Notes under the pieces: generated by a model | What the model saw: the letters and a program-made list of their open reading frames with translations, nothing else | Database searches by the model: none | What the model was told of the DNA's origin: nothing | In this document: in pieces, positions 27,403 to 34,702 of the stretch | Position numbering within the stretch: the stretch's first letter is position 1 | Layout of the letters: the number at the start of each line of letters is the position of its first letter | DNA from: Verrucomicrobiota bacterium | GTDB taxonomy: Bacteria > Verrucomicrobiota > Verrucomicrobiia > Limisphaerales > AAA164-E04 | Reading direction: 5' to 3' | Length of the DNA: 34,702 bases | NCBI GenBank assembly: GCA_027619545.1 | Contig: JAQCFT010000009.1 | Span: forward strand, 1 to 34,702 | Made by a program: the position numbers and the translations under genes

Positions 27403-29112
27403 ATGCCGTTTGTTTCTCGAAGAAAGTTTCTGGATCGTAGTTTGAAGGGTGGCCTGGCTGCCGGTGTGACCGGTGATCTTTGGAATGCCCGTCTGCATGC
27501 CGAACCTGCTGCCAAAGACGTCTCCGCCGACATTGCCATCATCGGCGGCAGTCTGGGTGGATGTGCGGCTGCTCTGGCTGCTTTAAGGATGGGGCACCGA
27601 GTGGTGATGACGGAGGAGACTGACTGGATTGGCGGGCAGTTGACCTCTCAAGGAGTGCCGCCTGATGAGCATCGCTGGATCGAATCTTTTGGTGCCAATG
27701 CTTCCTATCGTGAACTTCGTCGCAGGATTCGGGACTATTACCGTCAACATTATCCGTTGACACATGCCCAGAGAACAAAATGGGATTTAAATCCCGGTGC
27801 CGGCTCGGTTTCTCGCTTGTGTCATGAACCCCGGGTTGCTCTCGCCGTGCTCAGGGATTGGTTGGCTCCTTATTTAAGTTCCGGTCAGTTGATCCTATGG
27901 ACCCAGCACCGGCCTGTTGGCGCTGAGCTTGACGGGGATGAGGTAAGTTCTGTTGAAATGGAGAGCATCCGATCAGGACAACATCGCAACATACGGGCCA
28001 AGGTGTTTTTGGACGCCACGGAGTTGGGTGATTTGTTGCCTCTGGCCAAGACCGAGTATGTTACCGGAGCGGAATCCCGGCAACAAACCGGCGAACTCCA
28101 CGCCAGCGCCATGGCAGGTCCGGACAATGAACAGGCTTTCACCATGTGTTTTGCCATGGATTATCTGGAAGGGGAGGATCATACGATTGAGCGTCCCGAC
28201 CAGTATGATTTCTGGCGGGACTATGTTCCATCCATCCATCCGGCCTGGCCTGGGAAATGGCTGGATTGGACCTATACTCATCCCCGCAGTCTTGAACCCA
28301 GGCGGTTGGGATTCAATCCAGCCAATGGTCCGTTCAAGGGAGTCATCAACCTTTGGTCTTACCGACGGATCGCGGCTCGATCCAATTTCGAACCTGGAAC
28401 CTATCGTAGTGACATCAGTCTGGTGAACTGGCCGCAGAACGATTATTTGCTGGGTTCAATTGTGGATGTTACGCAGGAGACATTAGACCGACATGTCAGA
28501 AGCGCCAAACAGTTGAGTTTGTCCATGCTTTACTGGATGCAGACAGAGGCTCCACGTCATGATGATGGTCAGGGGTATCCCGGATTGAGATTGCGGCCTG
28601 ATGTGATGGGAACCGAAGATGGTTTGGCAAAATATCCTTATGTCAGAGAATCACGTCGGATTCAGGCAGAATACACGGTCACCGAAAAGGATTGTGGGCT
28701 CGAGCAACGCATGCAGATTAGCGGAGCGGACCGACATTCGGTGCGTGCGGCTGAGTATGAAGACTCGGTGGGGCTGGGAAGTTACGCGATTGATCTGCAT
28801 CCCTCTACAGGCGGGGATAATTACATTGATTTTGAATCGTTGCCTTTTCAGATTCCTCTGGGAGCCTTGATTCCACGGCGTGTTCGGAATTTGATTCCAG
28901 CTTGCAAGAACATCGGTTCAACTCATGTGACCAACGGTTGTTATCGATTGCATCCCGTGGAGTGGGGGATTGGGGAAGCGGCGGGCATTCTGGCTGCTCA
29001 AATGAAGCAGACCGGAGAACCCTCGCAGGCCATTCGAAATCAACCCAGGTTGTTCGCCGCTTACCGTTCCCGTTTGATTCAACAAGGTGTTGAGTTGAAG
29101 TGGCCGTTTTGA
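27403..29112 (+). CDS. Exported FAD-dependent oxidoreductase (FAD_oxidored type)
   Basis: The ATG at 27403 gives 569 residues and begins with a twin-arginine signal (SRRKFLDRSLKGGLAAG); the longer open frame from 27262 overlaps the esterase gene. The FAD-binding Rossmann motif is IAIIGGSLGGCAAALAALRMG (residues 45-65), with GGSLGG in place of GAGPAG, followed by TEETDWIGGQLTSQGVPPDEH, a signature of the FAD_oxidored family that covers many secreted PVC proteins. Conserved C-terminal segments include PLGALIPRRVRNLIPACKNIGSTHVTNGCYRLHPVEWGIGEAAG, split here by strands. Substrates are unknown; relatives sit with polysaccharide-degradation genes. It follows the CE15-like esterase by 31 bases. No Shine-Dalgarno sequence is seen. 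Confidence 0.9.
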   Translation: MPFVSRRKFLDRSLKGGLAAGVTGDLWNARLHAEPAAKDVSADIAIIGGSLGGCAAALAALRMGHRVVMTEETDWIGGQLTSQGVPPDEHRWIESFGANASYRELRRRIRDYYRQHYPLTHAQRTKWDLNPGAGSVSRLCHEPRVALAVLRDWLAPYLSSGQLILWTQHRPVGAELDGDEVSSVEMESIRSGQHRNIRAKVFLDATELGDLLPLAKTEYVTGAESRQQTGELHASAMAGPDNEQAFTMCFAMDYLEGEDHTIERPDQYDFWRDYVPSIHPAWPGKWLDWTYTHPRSLEPRRLGFNPANGPFKGVINLWSYRRIAARSNFEPGTYRSDISLVNWPQNDYLLGSIVDVTQETLDRHVRSAKQLSLSMLYWMQTEAPRHDDGQGYPGLRLRPDVMGTEDGLAKYPYVRESRRIQAEYTVTEKDCGLEQRMQISGADRHSVRAAEYEDSVGLGSYAIDLHPSTGGDNYIDFESLPFQIPLGALIPRRVRNLIPACKNIGSTHVTNGCYRLHPVEWGIGEAAGILAAQMKQTGEPSQAIRNQPRLFAAYRSRLIQQGVELKWPF

Positions 29113-29132
29113 TTTTTCGAGGGCATGTTTTA

Positions 29133-29167
29133 TTAACCACGGAGAGCAGAGAGGACAGAGTTTGTCC
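29133..29167. repeat. Probable fragment of a dispersed intergenic repeat (ACCACGGAG type)
   Basis: Between the FAD oxidoreductase and pdxH lies TTAACCACGGAGAGCAGAGAGGACAGAG in purine-rich, quasi-periodic form, followed by TTTGTCC. From general knowledge of bacterial genomes this resembles a common dispersed motif (AACCACGGAG...CACAGAG) found near gene ends in many environmental bacteria. Only one copy is visible here, so the repeat call rests on that recollection. A short GGACA/TGTCC hairpin is also present. Confidence 0.35.
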
Positions 29168-29224
29168 CTATTCAAAATTCCAATCGTTGGGATGATTGAC
29201 TGCGAAGTTTAGTGATACTGACAT

Positions 29225-29872
29225 ATGAACGAACAAGAAGTACAGGATCTAAGAAGAAATTATACCATGGGGGATCTGGATGAGTCATCAGTGGCTCCTG
29301 ATCCGGTCGATCAGTTTGGGCTGTGGTTTGAGCAGGCGTGCAAAGCGCAGTTGCTTGAGCCGAATGCGATGAGTCTGGCCACTTCCACGCCGGAAGGACA
29401 GACTTCCATTCGAACCGTTTTGTTAAAAGGCTATGGCAAGGATGGGTTTAACTTCTTCACCAACATGGAAAGCAATAAGGCCCTGGAGATTGGATCGAAT
29501 CCAAATGTATCCCTGCTTTTCCCGTGGCTGGCTTTGGAACGTCAGGTGATCATCAACGGAACTGCGGAGTCCATGGGACGGGCGGAGGTCTTGAAATATT
29601 TCGTAACACGGCCGGTGGACAGTCAAATCGGGGCTTGGGCGTCCAATCAGAGCCGTATCATTACCACGCGCAAGATTCTCGAGATGAAATTTGATGAATT
29701 GAAGCGCAAGTTTGCCGACGGCAAGGTGCCTTTGCCCTCTTTTTGGGGAGGATTTCGTGTGGTTCCGCGGACGGTTGAGTTCTGGCAGGGCCGACCGAGT
29801 CGATTGCATGATCGGATTCGATACTCGCTTAATGAGCAGGGTAAATGGCAACGGGCTCGATTGGCGCCGTGA
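29225..29872 (+). CDS. pdxH: Pyridoxine/pyridoxamine 5'-phosphate oxidase PdxH
   Basis: PdxH uses FMN and oxygen to form pyridoxal 5'-phosphate from pyridoxine or pyridoxamine phosphate in the cytoplasm. The 215-residue length is normal (E. coli 218). Motifs seen are MSLATSTPEGQTSIRTVLLKGY, FNFFTNMESNKALEI, the LFPWLALERQVIINGTAE strand, PSFWGGFRVVPRTVEFWQGRPSRLHDRIRY and the C-terminal RLAP, all hallmarks of the family, including FMN and PLP contact residues in the RLHDRI region. It is a single gene, convergent with nadA, with a 168-base gap in which I see no clear terminator. No other vitamin B6 gene is near. Confidence 0.97.
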   Translation: MNEQEVQDLRRNYTMGDLDESSVAPDPVDQFGLWFEQACKAQLLEPNAMSLATSTPEGQTSIRTVLLKGYGKDGFNFFTNMESNKALEIGSNPNVSLLFPWLALERQVIINGTAESMGRAEVLKYFVTRPVDSQIGAWASNQSRIITTRKILEMKFDELKRKFADGKVPLPSFWGGFRVVPRTVEFWQGRPSRLHDRIRYSLNEQGKWQRARLAP

Positions 29873-30040
29873 TGAAATGGTGGATCATGGCTTCTGGATG
29901 CACCTGTTTTTGCCGGAAGTATTACATGCATTCAGTAGCCGTTTCACAGGCACTCCTGGAAGGTTCAGGACTCCGGTTTGTCGGGGAACTGCCTTAAATT
30001 GCATGGACTAGCGGACCGGGAATGCGCCACTCTCCAGAAG

Positions 30041-31039
30041 TCATTTTGACATCTCGAGCATGCGCTCAATGGGGAGTCGGGCTCGTTCCAAGGTTGCCTT
30101 GGGCATCATGACTTCGGGGGTTTTGTGGAGCATGCAGGCGTGCAATTTTTCGAGTGTGTTCATTTTCATGAATTTGCACTCGTTGCATGCGCAGTTGTCC
30201 GTTGGAGCCGCAATGAATTCTTTGTCCGGACACTCTCTCTTGAGCCGGTGAAGCATACCGGCTTCCGTGGCGATGATGAAGGCGGTGGCCGGGTTATCTC
30301 GACAGAACCCGACCATTTTTTCGGTGGAGCATATTTCGTCCGCCAGTAGTCGGACTGCCTTGGTACATTCGGGATGTGCCACGAGTGGCGCCTCAGGATA
30401 TTTCTCACGAATGGCAAGGATGCTGTCTGCAGTGAATTCCACGTGCGCGTAACAGTTGCCTTTCCAAAGCTTCATCGGGCGATCGGTCTGCTCCATAACC
30501 CACGACCCCAGGTTTTCATCGGGTACAAACAGCAGTTCGCGGTCTTTGGGGGCGGCCTCAACGATTTTCATCGCATTGCCGCTGGTGCAGATGACATCAC
30601 TCAGCGCTTTGACATCCGCACTGCAGTTGATGTAGGCGATGGTGTAAATGCCTGGATTGGCATCCTGAAACGCCTTCAACTGTTCCGCTGGACAGCTTTC
30701 TTCAAGGGAACAGCCGGCGTCACGGTCCGGCAATAACACCAGTTTGTCCGGGTTGAGTATTTTGGCGGTTTCGGCCATGAAATGGACACCACAGAAAACG
30801 ATGACATCCGCATCTGTCTCCGCTGCTATCCGAGCGAGTCCGAGCGAGTCGCCCACGTAATCGGCAAGGTCTTGAATCTCCGGGATCTGGTAATTATGAG
30901 CCAGCAATACCGCGTTCAGCTCCTTCTTGAGTCGCAGGATTTCCTTGGAAAGCGGATCGAGCGGGCGTGCCGTTTCAGGTTTACGCGCCTCGTTTTCCGT
31001 TCCTTCTCGCAATGATATGTGCACCAGAGTGTCACTCAT
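30041..31039 (-). CDS. nadA: Quinolinate synthase NadA
   Basis: NadA condenses iminoaspartate with dihydroxyacetone phosphate to quinolinate, the second step of de novo NAD synthesis, and carries a [4Fe-4S] cluster. The 332-residue protein has the three cluster cysteine regions: FCGVHFMAETAKIL (C83), VAHPECTKAVRLLAD (C225) and CNECKFMKMNTLEKL (C288). Other signatures are AHNYQIPEIQDLADYVGDSLGLA and PDENLGSWV. The first 30 residues are a hydrophilic extension relative to short homologs, so an internal start is possible. No nadB or nadC is nearby. The gene is monocistronic and its upstream 189-base gap holds a probable repeat fragment. Confidence 0.96.
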   Translation of the reverse strand: MSDTLVHISLREGTENEARKPETARPLDPLSKEILRLKKELNAVLLAHNYQIPEIQDLADYVGDSLGLARIAAETDADVIVFCGVHFMAETAKILNPDKLVLLPDRDAGCSLEESCPAEQLKAFQDANPGIYTIAYINCSADVKALSDVICTSGNAMKIVEAAPKDRELLFVPDENLGSWVMEQTDRPMKLWKGNCYAHVEFTADSILAIREKYPEAPLVAHPECTKAVRLLADEICSTEKMVGFCRDNPATAFIIATEAGMLHRLKRECPDKEFIAAPTDNCACNECKFMKMNTLEKLHACMLHKTPEVMMPKATLERARLPIERMLEMSK

Positions 31040-31100
31040 GCGTCGAATCTAGGATGTTCGGAGGTTTTGAGCAATAGCGTATATGGAGAGCGTTTTCTTT

Positions 31101-31127
31101 TTACACGGGATTAACAGGTTTTTTTGA
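31101..31127. repeat. Probable dispersed repeat fragment (GGGATTAACAGG type)
   Basis: Upstream of nadA, TACACGGGATTAACAGG is followed by a run of seven T and GATTG. It resembles a second familiar dispersed intergenic motif of environmental bacteria (GGATTAACAGGATTTTT). It is distinct from the element at 29133-29167. Single copy in this window; identification is from memory, not from a comparison. Confidence 0.3.
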
Positions 31128-31218
31128 TTGATCGATCGATTTTCCTGCCGAATCGAAACGACCTTGGTTTAAACCTTCGTTTTCTTGCTCATCTTAAACA
31201 AGCTGCTGGAAAATGGTG

Positions 31219-31245
31219 CCACCAGGCACTACGGATGCCTGGTGG
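31219..31245 (-). terminator. Stem-loop terminator overlapping the pseudopilin stop codon
   Basis: A perfect 10-base stem (CCACCAGGCA / TGCCTGGTGG) with a seven-base loop spans the last codons and the stop codon of the minus-strand pseudopilin gene. On the minus strand it is followed by CACCATTTTCC, only a weak U tract. It may terminate transcription or protect the 3' end. Confidence 0.55.
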
Positions 31246-32074
31246 AGCGTTCCTGCATCCAGGCGATGTCGGGGTTGTTGGGGGAGGGGCGGTTGTAGGG
31301 AGTAACTTTTCCTTTTTCGAATGATTCAACGGTTCGGGCATCGGTCCATTTTTTGGTTTCGGAATGGCCATCTGCAAAGGAAAAACCTCCGGAACCATTG
31401 TGGTAGCTGGCTGGTATATCCACGATCCGATATGAGGAACTGTCACCAGGATAACCGCCCATGTCGACGACGAACATGGCGTCATTGATGCTGTCTTCCC
31501 GTTCGTCCAGAAAAACAAAGGTTTGTGAAGGACCCGGGTCAACGAAGTCGGATTCCTTGCGGTAAATGCGCCAGGGCCCCGATGCGTCCGACCACGCCAT
31601 CGGGCGATCTTCCCCTCGGCCTCCCACCCAGTTCAGCATGGACATGCTTCGAACGCGCGGCAGTACCTTGCCATCGACTCGCACACTGCTTTTGTCGCCG
31701 GGACATTTAAACACGGCTTTGCTGCCTCCCAAGTAGGGCCACATAATGCTTTGGGTCAAATTGGCTTCCGGATCCCAGTTCTCCCGGTTGCTTCCCGCAA
31801 AATCCAACCAGCCCCCAACCCATTCATGGGGACCGTGTTTGACGAAAGGCAGATTGCCTTCGCTGTCGTCAATATAGAGTTTCCAACCAAGGAGGAGCTG
31901 TCGGTGATTGTTCATGCAGAGGATGCCCTGGGCTTTGGATTTTGCCTTGGACAGGGCTGGAAGCAGCATGCCAGCCAGGATGGCGATAATGGCGATGACG
32001 ACCAGGAGTTCGATGAGGGTAAACCCTGCATAGCTTCTGCGTGACTGTTTTCTGGTATGCTCTGAAATCTTCAT
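31229..32074 (-). CDS. Stand-alone prepilin-type protein with FADGH box
   Basis: This 281-residue protein has a 17-residue basic leader ending YAG before [24 protein letters not shown], a canonical prepilin peptidase site with Gly at -1 and Glu at +5 (E22). The mature part has the [16 protein letters not shown] stretch and ends with [21 protein letters not shown], the H-X9-DG-like head signature of a very large paralogous family in planctomycetes and verrucomicrobia. These are GspG-related exported or surface pseudopilin-like proteins with unknown roles, often present in tens to hundreds of copies. The ATG at 32074 leads directly into the signal; longer frames start at 32098 or 32161. No other pilin gene is adjacent, so it is separate from the gspF-K cluster. 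Confidence 0.88.
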   Translation of the reverse strand: MKISEHTRKQSRRSYAGFTLIELLVVIAIIAILAGMLLPALSKAKSKAQGILCMNNHRQLLLGWKLYIDDSEGNLPFVKHGPHEWVGGWLDFAGSNRENWDPEANLTQSIMWPYLGGSKAVFKCPGDKSSVRVDGKVLPRVRSMSMLNWVGGRGEDRPMAWSDASGPWRIYRKESDFVDPGPSQTFVFLDEREDSINDAMFVVDMGGYPGDSSSYRIVDIPASYHNGSGGFSFADGHSETKKWTDARTVESFEKGKVTPYNRPSPNNPDIAWMQERSTRHP

Positions 32075-32245
32075 GGTGCTGTGGAAATGCAGAGGCATAA
32101 TGACATAGATGATCCGGAAAGGATACAAAATATGCACATGCATTCCTTCAATGCGTGTCACAAATCTGAGGGAAATAGACTGAGACTGCCTCCAGTCAAA
32201 TTTTCCGTAACCATTTCTCTTCGATCATGCTCAATATCAGGGTAT

Positions 32246-33467
<1,222 letters not shown>

Positions 33468-33656
33468 AATTCCTCATGTTGGAAACCCTTTTCTGTTTGA
33501 GCAACACAACCAGCCGAAACCGGTATTCCATATGGTGGAGGAGGGTGGGGCGGTCAGAGGGTGACGCTTTTTCGTCATGAAATATTACTTCCTTTCAGCC
33601 CGGCATTGCAAATTGCCGAGTATGTTTTTTAATCAGAGCATCTTTAATAAGTCAGA

Positions 33657-34702
33657 ATGAAAACAAACCGAATTTATCACCATGTCGGTCGGTCTGCCTC
33701 AGTTCTTTTGTCGGGGCTGATGATCGGGAATGCAGCCGATTACGTTAATACGCAACTGGAGTCCAGGACGGATTTGCCGCCATTCGAATACATGGCAGCA
33801 CCGGCGCCTTTGCCAAATTATACACCCAATGCCCGTTGGGGAACGCAAGGGGATCCCATCACCACGATGCAGATTCCGCTATCTCCTGAGGCCTCCATGG
33901 AGCACATGGTGACTTTTCGGGATTTTGACATCTCTCTTTTCGCCGCCGAACCGCAGGTCGTCAAACCCCTCTGGCTGGCGTTTGATCCAAAGGGGCGTCT
34001 CTGGATTGCCGAGTCGGTGGATTACCCCAATGAAATGCAGCCGGAAGGACAGGGTCGGGATCGATTGAAGATCGTGGAGGATACAGATGGCGACGGCAAA
34101 GCGGATAAGTTCACCACTTTTGTCGATAAGTTAAGCATCCCCACCAGTTTCGTTTTCGCCGACGGAGGTGTGATCGTGGTTCACTCAGGGCGAACCGAGT
34201 TTTTCAAAGACACCGATGGAGATGACAAGGCTGACGAAAGCAAGGTGCTGTTCGAAGGATGGGGCACGCGAGACACTCACGCGGCCGAGAGCAATCTGCG
34301 CTATGGTTTTGACAACTGGATATGGGGGACGGTGGGTTACTCCGGTTTTGAAGGAACTGTTGGCGGCAAGGAACTGCGATTCGGGCAGGGAATCTTCCGT
34401 TTCAAACCGGACGGCTCCGAACTCGAGTTCATTCGTTCCAGCAATAATAATACCTGGGGGCTTGGTTTGACCGAGGACAACATCATCATCGGATCCACCG
34501 CGAACGGTAATGCCAGTATGTATATGCCGATTCCCAATCGTTACTATGAAGCCGTGAATGGCTGGTCCGCCGCTCGTTTGGAATCCATTGCCACCAGTCA
34601 AAGAATTTTTCCCATTACGGACAAAGTCAGGCAAGTGGATTGGCATAACCAGTACACTGCCGGTTCCGGAAGCGCCATCTACACCGCCCGAAGTTTTCCA
34701 AG
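33657..34702 (+). CDS. PVC-type membrane-bound dehydrogenase/heme-protein relative, 3' end outside the window
   Basis: The frame is open from the ATG at 33657 to the right edge (348 codons visible), so only the N-terminal part is seen. A leader with a hydrophobic stretch (ASVLLSGLMIGNAA) suggests export. The body matches the N-terminal seven-bladed-propeller region of the large PVC-type dehydrogenase family (TIGR02604-like): ISLFAAEPQVVKPLWLAFDPKGRLWIAESVDYPNE, split here in strands, EDTDGDGKADKFTTFVDKL, a second DTDGDDKADE calcium-type loop, ESNLRYGFDNWIWGTVGYSG and IFRFKPDG. Full-length relatives carry HEAT repeats and a C-terminal cytochrome c domain with CxxCH; that part lies beyond the window. 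Substrate is unknown. Confidence 0.85.
   Translation, partial: MKTNRIYHHVGRSASVLLSGLMIGNAADYVNTQLESRTDLPPFEYMAAPAPLPNYTPNARWGTQGDPITTMQIPLSPEASMEHMVTFRDFDISLFAAEPQVVKPLWLAFDPKGRLWIAESVDYPNEMQPEGQGRDRLKIVEDTDGDGKADKFTTFVDKLSIPTSFVFADGGVIVVHSGRTEFFKDTDGDDKADESKVLFEGWGTRDTHAAESNLRYGFDNWIWGTVGYSGFEGTVGGKELRFGQGIFRFKPDGSELEFIRSSNNNTWGLGLTEDNIIIGSTANGNASMYMPIPNRYYEAVNGWSAARLESIATSQRIFPITDKVRQVDWHNQYTAGSGSAIYTARSFP

Noticed and set aside
30831-30850. Perfect 10-base tandem duplication (CGAGCGAGTC twice) inside nadA
   Set aside because: The encoded GDSLGLAR segment is conserved in NadA and in frame, so the duplication is a coincidence of codon choice.
31123-31140. GATCGATCGAT palindrome upstream of nadA as an operator
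   Set aside because: Simple four-base periodic sequence, single copy, no regulator gene nearby to support it.
33601-33630. CGGCA...TGCCG hairpin followed by six T after the esterase
   Set aside because: Only five base pairs with an eight-base loop and spacing before the T run; too weak to call a terminator.

Overview
The window looks like chromosomal DNA of a Verrucomicrobiota (PVC superphylum) bacterium. The pointers are a DUF1549/DUF1553 protein paired with a DUF1501 protein, a PVC-type dehydrogenase/heme-protein relative at the right edge, a stand-alone pseudopilin with the FADGH box, many exported proteins with Tat-like or Sec signals, and a near absence of Shine-Dalgarno sequences. This assignment is inference from gene content; there is no rRNA here. 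No CRISPR array, prophage, insertion sequence or integrase was seen, and no stretch over 300 bases lacks a gene or an RNA element.

Layout. 1-7.1 kb: an exported BNR-repeat protein on the minus strand, then, divergently, a probable promoter, a TPP riboswitch and thiC, followed closely by the DUF1549/DUF1553 and DUF1501 genes. 7.2-10.5 kb: a two-gene signalling unit (receiver-HDOD protein; GAF protein with a four-cysteine tail), a convergent secreted hypothetical protein, and tRNA-Lys(CUU). 10.6-13.9 kb: a minus-strand E1alpha-E1beta-E2 operon of a 2-oxo acid dehydrogenase complex without an E3 gene. 14.1-17.3 kb: a secreted hypothetical protein, a HAD-IIIA phosphatase with an altered nucleophile position, a clear terminator and a Tat-exported Gfo/Idh/MocA oxidoreductase. 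17.5-24.2 kb: a cation/proton antiporter with an RCK-like domain, converging on a type II secretion/pilin operon (gspF-H-I-J-K) that ends in bioD. 24.4-26.0 kb: mnmE and a small upstream gene. 26.1-29.1 kb: a CE15-like glucuronoyl esterase and an exported FAD-dependent oxidoreductase. 29.2-31.0 kb: pdxH and nadA, convergent. 31.2-34.7 kb: a lone pseudopilin, a secreted esterase split by a frameshift at a run of ten G, and the 5' part of a PVC-type dehydrogenase-like gene that runs off the window.

How it fits together. Much of the window is housekeeping: cofactor synthesis (thiC, bioD, pdxH, nadA, each away from the rest of its pathway), tRNA modification and central carbon metabolism. The rest is an envelope and secretion layer suited to breaking down complex plant or algal polysaccharide (BNR protein, CE15 esterase, CE1-like esterase, MocA and FAD oxidoreductases) plus part of a pseudopilin export machine. 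I found no wholly new defence or mobile system. The points most worth a second look are the G10 frameshift in the esterase, the riboswitch-led thiC-DUF1549-DUF1501 run, the Glu-for-Asp change in the HAD enzyme, bioD at the end of the pseudopilin operon, the lack of Shine-Dalgarno sequences, and two intergenic fragments that look like dispersed repeats.
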